From Desulforhabdus amnigena (GTDB lineage Bacteria > Desulfobacterota > Syntrophobacteria > Syntrophobacterales > Syntrophobacteraceae), in NCBI RefSeq assembly GCF_027925305.1, contig NZ_BSDR01000001.1, positions 2,321,001-2,385,000 on the forward strand: 64,000 nucleotides of DNA. The letters are read 5' to 3'. Position 1 is the first letter of the stretch. Each line of letters begins with the position of its first letter. Position numbers and translations under genes: made by a program. The notes below the pieces were generated by a model. It searched no databases. It worked only from the letters and a program-made list of their open reading frames with translations, and was not told where the DNA came from. Positions 28,612 to 37,947 of this stretch are shown here, piece by piece.

Positions 28612-28708
28612 GCCTGACAAAGGCAAACCACTCGAAAGGGTGGGACGCAAAACCACCGGCCTATGACCTTTTATTATTAGAGGTTGCCAGGTAGCGGGGT
28701 TTCCAGGC
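28612..28708 (+). ncRNA. GEMM-I cyclic-dinucleotide riboswitch aptamer
   Basis: P1 is GCCTG (28612-28616) with CAGGC (28704-28708). The P2 arm shows the hallmark GGCAAACC, a GAAA tetraloop, GGGACGCAAA and CCACCGGCCT. The P3 arm ends with GGTAGCGGGGTTTCC, the GEMM 3' consensus. The base just before GGCAAACC is A where the Vc2 c-di-GMP aptamer has G20. In Geobacter relatives that change marks GEMM-Ib riboswitches that prefer 3',3'-cGAMP. Class identification is firm; ligand choice is inference. Confidence 0.93.
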
Positions 28709-28713
28709 GGACC

Positions 28714-28769
28714 AGTACCTCCCCCGGTGCTGAATGCCGCATCGCATGTTGACCTAAAATGGAGGTACT
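28714..28769 (+). promoter_or_regulatory. Riboswitch expression platform sequestering the ribosome site
   Basis: AGTACCTCC (28714-28722), right after the aptamer, is perfectly complementary over nine bases to GGAGGTACT (28761-28769), which contains the Shine-Dalgarno of the gene starting at 28773. This indicates translational control by masking of the ribosome site. Confidence 0.8.
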
Positions 28770-28772
28770 CGA

Positions 28773-30926
28773 GTGTTTCATTCCAAAATTTCACGTTTTT
28801 TCTGCTATATTGATAAGATATTGATTTTGCCATTGGCATTCCTTTCCTTTCTTTGCTTCTTCAACAACTCGGCGCATGCCGCTCAAGTGAGTCTGGCATG
28901 GGATCCAAACACTGAAAGCAACCTGGCCGGCTACAAAATCTACTACGGCACTTCCAGCAGGAGCTATGGCGATCCGATATGCGTCATAAATCAAACAACC
29001 TGTACCATCGAGAACCTGACAGAAGGTCAAACTTACTATTTTGCGGCAACGGCATATGATACTTTGGGCAATGAAAGTGCTTACTCGGAGGAACTCGTTT
29101 ACACGGTTCCCGTCTCTGTTTTTTCCAACACCCCGCCCACCGCATCAATCGATACTGTGACCACGACCTCAGATGCACCGGTTACCATCGATGTGCTTTC
29201 AAACGATAGAGATGCCGACGGAGATGCTTTGAGCATAAAATCGGTCAGTGTAGCTTCCCACGGAACCACCAAAATCAGTGGCAATAGCGTGATCTACACC
29301 CCTGCCGCAAACTACTCCGGCACTGATTCTTTCACCTATATCGTCATGGATACACATGAAGCTACAGCGACTGGTTCCGTAAGCATCAATGTAGTTGCCG
29401 TGAATCAACCTCCCACGGCGATTGATAAGAATTTCAATACAGATCAGGATAAACCTTTCAGCGGCACACTGAGCGCAAGTGATCCCGACGGAGATGCTCT
29501 GACTTACAAAATTGTGACCGGAGGCTCCAAGGGAACTGTGACCTTGACCAACGCTCAAACGGGAACCTTTACCTACAGCCCCTTTGAAGGCGCTACGGGT
29601 ATGGACCAGTTTACCTTCAAAGCAAATGATGGAAGCCTGGATTCCAACGAAGCGAAGGCGACCATTTCCATCACGGCATCTTCTGGTAAAATAACAATAG
29701 AGACAGGAGACGTAAGTATTGACAACAACTGGACGTACGTATCCTTCAGGAAAGTCTTCTCTGATCCGGTGGTTGTCGCAAAACCCGCTGGCTACAACGA
29801 CACAGATCCATGCGTAGAGAGAATCCGAAATGTGGGGCCATCCGGTTTTGAAATCCGAATCGCGGAATGGGATTATCAGGACGGGTCGCATGCAAAGGAA
29901 ACGGTGAGTTATCTGGCAATGGAAAAGGGCAGCTACGTTCTTCCCGATGGTACACTTTGTGAAGCTGGAAGGTTTAATACAGGCAATACCACTTCATTTG
30001 GAAGGTTTGGTTTTCGTCAAACATTCCAGATGGAGCCGGTAATCATCACTTCGATTACGACCGAAAATGGAAAAAACACCGTAACGGGGAGAATGCAAAG
30101 TATAAAAACGACAGGCTTTGGCTTCAAACTGCAGGAGCAGGAATCGAACACCAAATCCCATGCTCTCGAGACTGTTTCCTATATAGCCTGGGAACCTTCG
30201 GCCGGGTCTCTGGGCGCTCTGCATTTTGCTGTAAGCCGCACCGATAAAGTTATGAATTCCGATTGGAACTCTGTGGTCTATGGACAAAGCTTTGAGGGAC
30301 CACCCGCTCTGCTGGCGGACATGCAGACCACAAACGGCGGCGACACGGCTGGATTGCGTTACTCATCCAAAAATTGCATACAGTCGGAACTCAAAGTCGA
30401 AGAAGAGCAGTCCAAAGACTCAGAAACCTGGCATACCACGGAAACAGTGGGCATTATGGCTTTCGAGGAAAACCCATCCAAGCAAAGAGAGGTTGTCTTC
30501 GCCGTTAATTCCGGGGGCTCAGAGTATGTAGATGCAACAGGTATCACCTACCAAGCCGACAGGCTTTTCTCCAATGGAGGAACATACGTTTCCACCGCAT
30601 CCATAGGAGGAACCCCCGATGATCCCCTCTACCAAAGCGAGCGCTACGGCGATTTCGCTTACGCAATCCCGGTTACCAATGGAAATTATCTCATAACGCT
30701 CAAGTTTGCAGAAATCTATTGGGATACTGCCGACCAACGCAGTTTCGATGTCCAAATCGAGGGCGCCGAAGCCGTTACAAACCTCGATTTGTTCTCTAAA
30801 GTGGGGAAATTCACACCCTACGATATGGTCTTCCCCGTAAGCGTTCGAGACGGGACTCTTGATATCCGTTTCAGAACCGATAAGGACAACGCAAAAATCA
30901 GTGCAATTCTTGTTCAGACAAATTAG
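28773..30926 (+). CDS. Secreted multidomain adhesin-like protein (Fn3, cadherin-like, triple repeat, malectin)
   Basis: 717 residues from a GTG at 28773 with GGAGG four bases closer than usual to the start and masked by the riboswitch. A signal peptide (LPLAFLSFLCFFNNSAHA) ends near residue 36. Then a fibronectin III domain (~37-118), two cadherin/Ig-like tandem domains with DRDADGDALSIKSV and DPDGDALTYKIVTGG (~125-310), three ~90-residue repeats each carrying an ETV(S/G)-type block (ETVSYLAMEKG, ETVSYIAWEPS, ETVGIMAFEEN), and a C-terminal malectin-type domain (~580-717; VFAVNSGG, LKFAEIYWDTADQRSFDVQI). Probably an exported carbohydrate-binding matrix or adhesion protein. Acidic Asp-rich loops suggest calcium binding. 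No anchor or sorting signal was recognised. Monocistronic, closed by a strong terminator. Confidence 0.85.
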   Translation: MFHSKISRFFCYIDKILILPLAFLSFLCFFNNSAHAAQVSLAWDPNTESNLAGYKIYYGTSSRSYGDPICVINQTTCTIENLTEGQTYYFAATAYDTLGNESAYSEELVYTVPVSVFSNTPPTASIDTVTTTSDAPVTIDVLSNDRDADGDALSIKSVSVASHGTTKISGNSVIYTPAANYSGTDSFTYIVMDTHEATATGSVSINVVAVNQPPTAIDKNFNTDQDKPFSGTLSASDPDGDALTYKIVTGGSKGTVTLTNAQTGTFTYSPFEGATGMDQFTFKANDGSLDSNEAKATISITASSGKITIETGDVSIDNNWTYVSFRKVFSDPVVVAKPAGYNDTDPCVERIRNVGPSGFEIRIAEWDYQDGSHAKETVSYLAMEKGSYVLPDGTLCEAGRFNTGNTTSFGRFGFRQTFQMEPVIITSITTENGKNTVTGRMQSIKTTGFGFKLQEQESNTKSHALETVSYIAWEPSAGSLGALHFAVSRTDKVMNSDWNSVVYGQSFEGPPALLADMQTTNGGDTAGLRYSSKNCIQSELKVEEEQSKDSETWHTTETVGIMAFEENPSKQREVVFAVNSGGSEYVDATGITYQADRLFSNGGTYVSTASIGGTPDDPLYQSERYGDFAYAIPVTNGNYLITLKFAEIYWDTADQRSFDVQIEGAEAVTNLDLFSKVGKFTPYDMVFPVSVRDGTLDIRFRTDKDNAKISAILVQTN

Positions 30927-30993
30927 GCATCATACAAAATATGCTCGCAATGGTTGGTAAAGTTTTCAACCGTTCACTGGATAAAAAATTTCT

Positions 30994-31034
30994 GCCCCCG
31001 AGGAACCTTCATTTCCTCGGGGGCGGTCGTTTTG
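30994..31034 (+). terminator. Terminator of the secreted protein gene
   Basis: GCCCCCGAGGAA / TTCCTCGGGGGC, a 12-bp stem with a seven-base loop, followed by GGTCGTTTTG. Confidence 0.8.
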
Positions 31035-31110
31035 CGCGATGGCTCTTCTGGATTTCCTCTGAACCAAACAGTTGATGCAGCCGGCAAACGTCCTTTTGAT
31101 GAGTATCAAA

Positions 31111-33381
31111 TCATTCTGCGATCAAAATGACCATCGACCGGGCCTGCAAAGGATAGATACCCTGCTCTTTCATTATTTTTTCCTTTCCCACTGTTCGTAT
31201 GTCGTGGGGATAGGATTTGGAGGTGTCGACAAAGCGATGCCAAAAACGGCCGGGAGGCGGAGACGGCAACGTGAAAACTTTCGCCGTTTCTTCAGCGTTG
31301 AAGAGGATACACAAGGCCTGCTTCGATTCGTCCGCTTCACCTTTCATGGGGTTGACCATACACCCTAAAGTACGCCCATCGCCTTCCCACTCGGGCACTT
31401 TTCCATCCGGACCAAACCAAACGATATCGTCAGCCGTGTAAAATTTTTCTGCGGCCAGCACCTTGTGCCTTTTACGAAAATGAATCATCTCCCGTGTAAA
31501 CCTGAAAATTTGACGATTTCGCGACAACAGAGTCCAGTCAAACCAGGAGACCTCGTTGTCCTGGCAATAAGCATTGTTGTTTCCTTTCTGAGTCCTTCGA
31601 AATTCGTCTCCTCCCAAAATCATGGGGACTCCGCGGGAAATGAAAAGCGTTGCCAGCATATTCTTGATCTGGCGGATGCGAAGACTTTCAATGGCAGGAT
31701 CGGTCGTTTCGCCTTCGACGCCGTAATTGTCACTGAAATTCTCGTCCTCCCCATCCAGGTTCTCTTCACCATTTGCCTCGTTGTGCTTCAGCTTGTAACT
31801 CACCAAATCGTTCAGAGTAAACCCGTCGTGGCAGGTGATAAAATTGATGCTGTTCAAGGGATGCTTTCCGGTACGCTGATACAAATCGGCACTGCCGCAT
31901 ATGCGACTAGCCAGTGCGCCGATCATTCCGGGATCACCTCGCCAGAACCTGCGCACATCGTCCCGATAATGTCCGTTCCATTCAGACCAACGCTGCCCGG
32001 GGAAAGAGCCTACCTGATAAGCCCCTCCGGCATCCCATGCTTCGGCAATGAGCTTCACATCCCGAAGAAGAGGATCTTCGGCGATCCTCTCGAGAATCGG
32101 CGGGTTGGGCAATATGTCCCCATTGAGGTCCCGGCCCAGTACCGTGGCCAGGTCGAAGCGGAAGCCATCCACATGCATCTCTATGACCCAATGCCGCAGG
32201 CAATCCAAAATATAGCCTCTCACAACCGGATGGTTACAGTTGAGAGAATTTCCACAGCCTGAATAATTCCTGTAGAGCCGACGGTTACTTCTCAACATGT
32301 AGTAGATGCTGTTTTCCATTCCCCGAAAGTTCAGAGTGGGCCCCCTTTCATCCCCCTCTGCCGTGTGGTTCAGCACAATGTCCAAAATGACTTCTATGCC
32401 GGCCCGGTGCAATTCCCTCACCATCGTCTTGAATTCCGTGACCTGGCATCCCAGTTCTCTGCCGCTGGAATAACTTTCCTTGGGAGCAAAAAAGGAGACC
32501 GTATTGTAACCCCAAAAATTGCGCAACCGCTCTCCCGTAATGGGGTTCAGCCGATCCAGTTCATTCTCGTTGAATTCTTGAACCGGCATCAGTTCGATGG
32601 CGGTAATGCCCAGTTTCTTGAAATAGGGAATCTTTTCGACTATGCCGAGGAAAGTGCCGGGATTCTTGGCGGCCGAAGAGGGATGTATGGTAAGGCCTCG
32701 AACATGGGTTTCGTAAAGGATAGTATCGGACCAGGAATGCTTCAGGGGACGATCTCCCTGCCAGTCAAAACGGGTGTCCGCCAAAAGACACTTGGCCATA
32801 TGCCTGGCATTGTTTTCCGTCGAACAAAAGATATCCAGCTCAGCCGCATAGAGTTGAGCCCCTATGGCAAGCTTGAAATCCCAGTTCCGTGTCCCTACCA
32901 GAGCGTGGGCATAGGGGTCCAGGAGCAACTTGTGCCGGTTGAAGCGATGCCCTTCTTCCGGCTGATACGGCCCATCGACACGGAAAGCGTAAATCTGGCC
33001 GTTGCCGATTCCTCTGATCCACACATGCCAGATGTCTCCGGTCCGATGCCCTTTCGGATCCAGCTCAATAGAAGCAAACGCTTTTTCATCTTCGGGAGCG
33101 TCAAAGAGCTCGAGCCACACTTTCTGGGCATGACGGCTGAAAACGGCGAAGTTGATTCCCCCCTCCACCTCCGAGGCTCCAAACGGAAGCGGTTTGCCAA
33201 TGCCCACGGCAAAGTCCGCAGGCAATTCTTTCCCTGCACCGGTGAGTTTATGATATTCATGGCAGGCATGAGAAAACCCTCTTGGGCCACCATCTTCTTT
33301 CTTACCTTTTGAAACTTTTTTGGCATTGGAAAATTTTCCAGGACCCATTGCACCCCCATATTCCTTGAAGCAGACTTCCAA
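31111..33381 (-). CDS. glgX: Glycogen debranching enzyme GlgX-type
   Basis: 756 residues. An N-terminal CBM48/E-set domain (GASEVEGGINFAVFSRHAQK) precedes a GH13 barrel. Catalytic residues are visible in DGFRFDLATVLG (nucleophile Asp), LIAEAWDAGG (acid Glu) and TCHDGFTLND (stabilising Asp). VILDIVLNHTAEGD and YNTVSFFAPKESY are typical of GlgX/isoamylase. It hydrolyses alpha-1,6 branches in glycogen. An internal ATG 12 residues in could be the start. No other glg gene is adjacent. Confidence 0.93.
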   Translation of the reverse strand: MEVCFKEYGGAMGPGKFSNAKKVSKGKKEDGGPRGFSHACHEYHKLTGAGKELPADFAVGIGKPLPFGASEVEGGINFAVFSRHAQKVWLELFDAPEDEKAFASIELDPKGHRTGDIWHVWIRGIGNGQIYAFRVDGPYQPEEGHRFNRHKLLLDPYAHALVGTRNWDFKLAIGAQLYAAELDIFCSTENNARHMAKCLLADTRFDWQGDRPLKHSWSDTILYETHVRGLTIHPSSAAKNPGTFLGIVEKIPYFKKLGITAIELMPVQEFNENELDRLNPITGERLRNFWGYNTVSFFAPKESYSSGRELGCQVTEFKTMVRELHRAGIEVILDIVLNHTAEGDERGPTLNFRGMENSIYYMLRSNRRLYRNYSGCGNSLNCNHPVVRGYILDCLRHWVIEMHVDGFRFDLATVLGRDLNGDILPNPPILERIAEDPLLRDVKLIAEAWDAGGAYQVGSFPGQRWSEWNGHYRDDVRRFWRGDPGMIGALASRICGSADLYQRTGKHPLNSINFITCHDGFTLNDLVSYKLKHNEANGEENLDGEDENFSDNYGVEGETTDPAIESLRIRQIKNMLATLFISRGVPMILGGDEFRRTQKGNNNAYCQDNEVSWFDWTLLSRNRQIFRFTREMIHFRKRHKVLAAEKFYTADDIVWFGPDGKVPEWEGDGRTLGCMVNPMKGEADESKQALCILFNAEETAKVFTLPSPPPGRFWHRFVDTSKSYPHDIRTVGKEKIMKEQGIYPLQARSMVILIAE

Positions 33382-33644
33382 TCAATGCCTTTTTCTCAAC
33401 CTGTTGGTATTTTTGAATCACAATACCCGAAACGGTTCCCTTTTGCCACCAACCTTACATTTCAAAGAGTGCGACACTTCAAAGAAAGATTTGATCCCAA
33501 AAGGCAGACGCGATATCTTGCCTGCACGGGGAGCTTTTATTGCCACAGGTCGTCACCCCAACGATAGCCTCCCCGAATTTTACCCGAATCGTGATAAGAA
33601 GTACCCAGGGAATTGCCATACCGGAATCGAGGCCTGATAACGCA

Positions 33645-34733
33645 ATGAATGAAACCAGAGATAGCCTTGCAAACCCTTACCTGAAACAACGGATCATTGC
33701 CATCACCCTTTCCTTTGTGGTGGGAATATTGTTGATGGTTGCCAAGTTCTATGTCTACTGGCTGACTCAGTCTTCGGCAATTCTTTCGGACGCGCTGGAA
33801 TCCATTATCAATGTTGTGGCAAGCGCTTTCGCGTTGGGAAGCATCCTCTTTGCTGCAAGGCCACCGGATCCAACCCACCCCTATGGACATGGAAAGATAG
33901 AGTTCTTTTCCGCAGGTTTTGAAGGAGCTCTTATTGTCTTTGCTGCATTCGGCATTGTGCGGGCCGCGTGGCCCCAGATTTTGCATCCCCATCCTCTGCC
34001 CCACCTTGAGGATGGGCTCTGGATTCTGCTCGTCGCCAGTGCAGTCAATTTCATCTTGGGCTTTGGCCTGATCCGCACGGGCAAACACACGCATTCCCTC
34101 GCTCTGCAGGCAGACGGAAAGCATGTCTTGACGGACGTATACACTTCGGCAGGGGTTCTGGTAGGGCTTGTGCTGGTGCATCAGACGGGGTGGTACTGGC
34201 TGGACGGCGCCATAGCCTGTATGGTTGCCATCAATATCCTCATCATAGGGACCAGACTGATGCATGAATCCTTCAAAGGACTCATGCACACCTCCGACCC
34301 AGTATTGCTGGAGGAGATCTCAAACCTTATTGCAAAACACCGGAGAGACATATGGATCGACATACATCACCTCCGGGCATGGCGGGCAGGAGACCGGATC
34401 TACATGGATTTCCACCTGATCCTTCCACGGGATCTCACGCTGGAAAGGGCCCACCATGAGGTTGAAGATCTGCAGGCCATTTTACGGGACTATTTCAAGG
34501 GCAGGGCCGAGGCGCTCATTCATATCGAACCCTGCATTGCCCTTGAATGCCCCATCTGCGGATACGACCCCTGCAATTTAAGAAAACACCCGGTAAGCCA
34601 TCAGACGTTGTGGAACAGGGAGGCGGTTACCGTTCCCCTTGAAGACGCACAGCGCCCTAACGATGTGGCAAGCAGAGTTCAGATGGGGAGCTCACAAGAA
34701 AAGAAAGAGGACACTGAAGCAGAGAATTCTTGA
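33645..34733 (+). CDS. Cation diffusion facilitator (CDF) family metal transporter
   Basis: 362 residues from the ATG at 33645 (MNETRDSLANPYLKQR). About six membrane helices: the first contains FVVGILLMVAKFYVYWL; metal-site motifs SDALESIINV (helix II) and LQADGKHVLTDVYTS (helix V, HxxxD) are conserved, as is HPYGHGKIEF. A cytoplasmic C-terminal CDF domain follows, then a Cys pair tail (CPICGYDPC) that could bind metal. It exports Zn, Fe, Co or Mn in exchange for protons; the metal cannot be read. Start choice is uncertain because the ribosome site is weak. Followed 20 bases on by a thioesterase gene. Confidence 0.88.
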   Translation: MNETRDSLANPYLKQRIIAITLSFVVGILLMVAKFYVYWLTQSSAILSDALESIINVVASAFALGSILFAARPPDPTHPYGHGKIEFFSAGFEGALIVFAAFGIVRAAWPQILHPHPLPHLEDGLWILLVASAVNFILGFGLIRTGKHTHSLALQADGKHVLTDVYTSAGVLVGLVLVHQTGWYWLDGAIACMVAINILIIGTRLMHESFKGLMHTSDPVLLEEISNLIAKHRRDIWIDIHHLRAWRAGDRIYMDFHLILPRDLTLERAHHEVEDLQAILRDYFKGRAEALIHIEPCIALECPICGYDPCNLRKHPVSHQTLWNREAVTVPLEDAQRPNDVASRVQMGSSQEKKEDTEAENS

Positions 34734-34752
34734 CCTTTAAAAGGAGACGCGT

Positions 34753-35163
34753 ATGACTAGCCAGGCAAATCTGGAGCCGGGGATGAAGGGAACGTCATCA
34801 GGAATGGTGGATGCACACAATACAGCCATTGCCATGGGGAGCGGAGAGGTAGAGGTTTTCGCGACTCCGGCCGTTGTAGCTCTCATGGAGGCGGCCGCCG
34901 TACAATGCCTCAAGGGCCGTCTGGCCGCTGGAGAGACTTCGGTGGGGGTTCGAATGGAACTGTCTCATATTGCCGCCACTCCTGTGGGAATGCAGGTGCG
35001 GGCGGAAGCCTCACTGGAAAAAATAGACGGACGTCGATTGTTTTTCCGAGTGACCGCTTATGATGAAGTAGAAAAAATCGGCGAAGGAGAGCATGAGAGG
35101 TTCATTGTCCAGAAAGACCGTTTTTTCTCCAGGGTCCTCGGGAAAAAAGAAACCTCCAAATAG
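34753..35163 (+). CDS. Hotdog-fold thioesterase (FlK/fluoroacetyl-CoA thioesterase-like)
   Basis: 136 residues with AAAGGAG upstream of the ATG. The blocks [38 protein letters not shown] and [20 protein letters not shown] match the thioesterase family of FlK-type hotdog proteins, with the Glu and His of the active site retained (LMEAAA; LSHIA). It presumably hydrolyses an acyl-CoA; substrate unknown. Sits between the CDF gene (20 bases) and hisB (34 bases), in one apparent operon of unrelated functions. Confidence 0.85.
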   Translation: MTSQANLEPGMKGTSSGMVDAHNTAIAMGSGEVEVFATPAVVALMEAAAVQCLKGRLAAGETSVGVRMELSHIAATPVGMQVRAEASLEKIDGRRLFFRVTAYDEVEKIGEGEHERFIVQKDRFFSRVLGKKETSK

Positions 35164-35197
35164 AAAACCAGGGAAAGACAAAGGACGGATCACATCT

Positions 35198-35794
35198 ATG
35201 ACAGGAAAATTGCGCCGGGGCACCATCGACCGCAGGACCAAAGAGACTCAAATCCAGCTGGACTTAGTGCTGGACGGAAAGGGATCTGTTGATCTGAAAA
35301 CGGGTGTCCCTTTTCTGGACCATATGCTGACCCTCTTCAGTGTTCATGGACTCTTCGATCTCAAGATTCAAGCCGTGGGTGACCTGGAGATCGATGCGCA
35401 TCATACGGTGGAAGACCTCGGCATTTGTCTCGGGGATGCCCTTTCCAGTGCATTGGGAGACCGCAAGGGCATTTGCCGCTACGGGCATGCTATCGTTCCC
35501 ATGGATGAAACCTGTGCTTCCGTGGTTATGGATCTCTCCAACCGCCCTTACCTCGTCTATCAGGTTCCACCCTTGTCAGAACGGGTCGGGCAATTTGAAA
35601 CGGAGCTCGTCCCGGAATTTTTACGGGCATTCTGTCAGCATGGTGGAGTCACTCTGCACATTCAGGTTCCTTATGGAAAAAACACTCACCATATCCTTGA
35701 AGCGATCTTCAAGGCACTTGGCCGTGCCCTGGACCAGGCCACCCGGATGGACGAAAGGCGTAGCGGCGTCCCCTCATCCAAAGGGGCCCTTTAG
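35198..35794 (+). CDS. hisB: Imidazoleglycerol-phosphate dehydratase
   Basis: 198 residues from the ATG at 35198, with AAGGA upstream. Signatures: [11 protein letters not shown]-type block ([14 protein letters not shown]), [18 protein letters not shown] (metal-binding His and Glu residues) and the second HHxxE-like site [18 protein letters not shown]. It catalyses the sixth step of histidine synthesis. The monofunctional form without the phosphatase domain. No other his gene is nearby. Its stop codon abuts a CACGGAG repeat. Confidence 0.96.
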   Translation: MTGKLRRGTIDRRTKETQIQLDLVLDGKGSVDLKTGVPFLDHMLTLFSVHGLFDLKIQAVGDLEIDAHHTVEDLGICLGDALSSALGDRKGICRYGHAIVPMDETCASVVMDLSNRPYLVYQVPPLSERVGQFETELVPEFLRAFCQHGGVTLHIQVPYGKNTHHILEAIFKALGRALDQATRMDERRSGVPSSKGAL

Positions 35795-35850
35795 GGAGTT
35801 GGCGGATTCCAATCTCCCGTTATTCACCACGGAGACACGGAGAAGATTTC
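35794..35850 (+). repeat. CACGGAGACACGG repeat, copy 2
   Basis: Starts GGGAGTTGGCGGATTCC at the last base of the hisB stop codon and runs through CACCACGGAGACACGGAG. Near-identical to copies at 12031 and 54782. Confidence 0.8.
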
Positions 35851-35873
35851 AGAACCGACTCTCCAAGGAACGG

Positions 35874-37286
35874 TCAGACGATCTTGTCACGAAGCACCTG
35901 TAATTCGAGGTGCTTCTCTTCGTTGACGTGATAGACGGTCTGGCTGGGAAAAGCGAACTCGATTCCCTCCTCTTTGAAGCGTCGCATGATTTCAAGACAG
36001 GTCTTTTGAATCCAGGCCTGGTAATCCCAGTAATTGGGAGGATGATACCAGGCAAAAACGGCAATGTTGAGGCTCCAGTCGTTGAAGGCATTGAAGTAAA
36101 CGCGGGGAGGAAGATCTTCTCGCATCCCCTCGTGGTTTTCAAGAATCCCCTCTACGATGTGAACGGCCCGTTCCACCTTCTCAGGCGGAGTATCATAAGT
36201 GATGGTAAGATTGGTCTGCCAACGCAGATAGGGCCTTTTCCCAATATTTTCCAGGGTGGAATTGATGATTTTCTCGTTGGGAATGGAAACCAGGTGCCCT
36301 GCCAGAGTGCGTACTCGAGTGCTCCGAAACCCTACATTTTCCACAAAACCGTCGTAGCTGTCGATGGCGATGCGCTCCCCCACCTGGAAAGGCTTGTCCA
36401 GAAGAATGGTGAGGCTCCCCAGAAAATTGGCGATGGAATCCTTCCCCGCCAGGGCAAAAGCGAGGCCTCCAATCCCGAGAGATGCGATGAGGGGGCCGAC
36501 TTCGATGCCCGTCATGTTCTGCACGACCATAATGCCGCCGATAATGAGGATAAACACTCTGAGGGTTCTCCCCACAAGAGGGACCAGCATGTCGTCGATG
36601 GTGCTCTCGGTCTGCGCCGCCCATTTTCTGAGCTGCAAATCCACTACATTGACAAACCGGTAAATGAACCAAAAGAGCGCGACGGTTCCTCCGAGATCGG
36701 CAACCTTGCTGGCCACGTGATGCACATAATTGCTGCCATCGGCCGCATTGAAATACCCGAGGATGGGTGAGAGGGCCCAATAGACCCCGTAGATTCTGAT
36801 GAAAAGGGAAAGGGGCTTGGAGAGCGCCTTGAGAAACAGCCGCCACCATTGGACGGCTCTCTTATCTTCAGATTGGAGCTGGAGTTTCCTCAAGAGAAAA
36901 TATCTCACCATGCGTTCCACCAGCACCACAAGAACAAGCAGGAGCAGGCAGGAGATCAACTTGAGCCAGGAGATTCCCCAGAAGGCCTTGGCGGTAATCC
37001 ATTTTCCGACTTTACGTGACGCCCCTTTCCCCACCTCGTCAATTTTCTTTCCAAGCATCTTCCCCGCCTGGTCCAACTTTTCAGTCTGCAGGGGAACAGG
37101 ACTCTCATTGGGAGAAGGTAAGAGATTCACCGGAGCTTCGGATTCCTTCTCTTTCACTGCATCTTTTTTTTCCTGGGCTCCAGTCGCATTCTGAGCAAAA
37201 GAAAGAGAAAAAGATCCGAAAGAGAAAAAAACAAAAAATAAAATGAAAATGATAAGGCCTAAGCTCCATTTATTACGAGAAATCAA
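35874..37286 (-). CDS. Mechanosensitive ion channel, MscS family
   Basis: 470 residues. An N-terminal signal-like hydrophobic segment (LGLIIFILFFVFFSFGSFSL) is followed by a charged periplasmic stretch, three to four transmembrane helices and the MscS pore and beta domain: IASLGIGGLAFALAGKDSIANFLGS (pore helix TM3) and LDKPFQVGERIAIDSYDGFVE. The C-terminal alpha-beta domain follows. It gates under membrane tension to release osmolytes. The longer N-terminal part resembles the YnaI/YbiO type. Stands alone. Confidence 0.92.
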   Translation of the reverse strand: MISRNKWSLGLIIFILFFVFFSFGSFSLSFAQNATGAQEKKDAVKEKESEAPVNLLPSPNESPVPLQTEKLDQAGKMLGKKIDEVGKGASRKVGKWITAKAFWGISWLKLISCLLLLVLVVLVERMVRYFLLRKLQLQSEDKRAVQWWRLFLKALSKPLSLFIRIYGVYWALSPILGYFNAADGSNYVHHVASKVADLGGTVALFWFIYRFVNVVDLQLRKWAAQTESTIDDMLVPLVGRTLRVFILIIGGIMVVQNMTGIEVGPLIASLGIGGLAFALAGKDSIANFLGSLTILLDKPFQVGERIAIDSYDGFVENVGFRSTRVRTLAGHLVSIPNEKIINSTLENIGKRPYLRWQTNLTITYDTPPEKVERAVHIVEGILENHEGMREDLPPRVYFNAFNDWSLNIAVFAWYHPPNYWDYQAWIQKTCLEIMRRFKEEGIEFAFPSQTVYHVNEEKHLELQVLRDKIV

Positions 37287-37581
37287 CTTTTCCTCCCGTG
37301 CATGCAGTTACAGACATCACAACGATTTCGCAGGACTTGATCCAAAGCGCCTCAAAGCTACGGAAGGCTCCCTGCAGGGTTCACCCAGGCTCCAGTTCCG
37401 TCGCTGCAGAAAGCCGGCGATGGGCTCATACATTCTTCCACCCAAACGACTCTTGCGCAACCCCTATCCGAGGTCGGAGAATATATTCAATTGCTTCGAG
37501 AATATCAATGAGGGTCTCAACCGTTCACCAGCGAGGTTTGATGGACGAATCCCACCGTTCAAAATAATCAGGTGATTGTTC
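37287..37581. other. Intergenic region mscS / tRNA-fMet
   Basis: About 295 bases with no recognised gene, repeat or structure apart from the tRNA promoter just downstream. Confidence 0.4.
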
Positions 37582-37610
37582 TTGACATTATATGCATTCT
37601 GACTTATTTT
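37582..37610 (+). promoter_or_regulatory. Promoter of initiator tRNA
   Basis: Perfect TTGACA (37582-37587), 17 bases, TATTTT (37605-37610), 12 bases before the tRNA. Confidence 0.7.
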
Positions 37611-37621
37611 GATTTTGTTAT

Positions 37622-37698
<77 letters not shown>

Positions 37699-37706
37699 GG
37701 AAAATC

Positions 37707-37740
37707 AAGGGCTTATGGGAGACCATGAGCCCTTTTTTTG
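37707..37740 (+). terminator. Terminator of initiator tRNA
   Basis: AAGGGCTTATGG / CCATGAGCCCTT stem (one G-T pair) with a short loop, then a T-run. Confidence 0.88.
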
Positions 37741-37947
37741 TTCCTCACACTATTCCCCACACCCACGCTGGAAATAAAACTTTAGAGAGCACAACGATAT
37801 TCAGTTTTCAAAGAGCGGTATTCAGACCTCTCCGGAGACATTTTTAAGGTTTTTGGGAGGGATCTCCCTCTTTCCCGTGCCGCTACATAGAGGGATTCAA
37901 GCCTTTGGACCTTGCTCTTGAGCTGGATCAAGTCTTCCATGATGCCT

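Noticed and set aside
33537-34289. Long minus-strand reading opposite the CDF transporter gene
   Set aside because: It has no domain, while the plus frame encodes clear transporter helices and metal motifs; it is a shadow.
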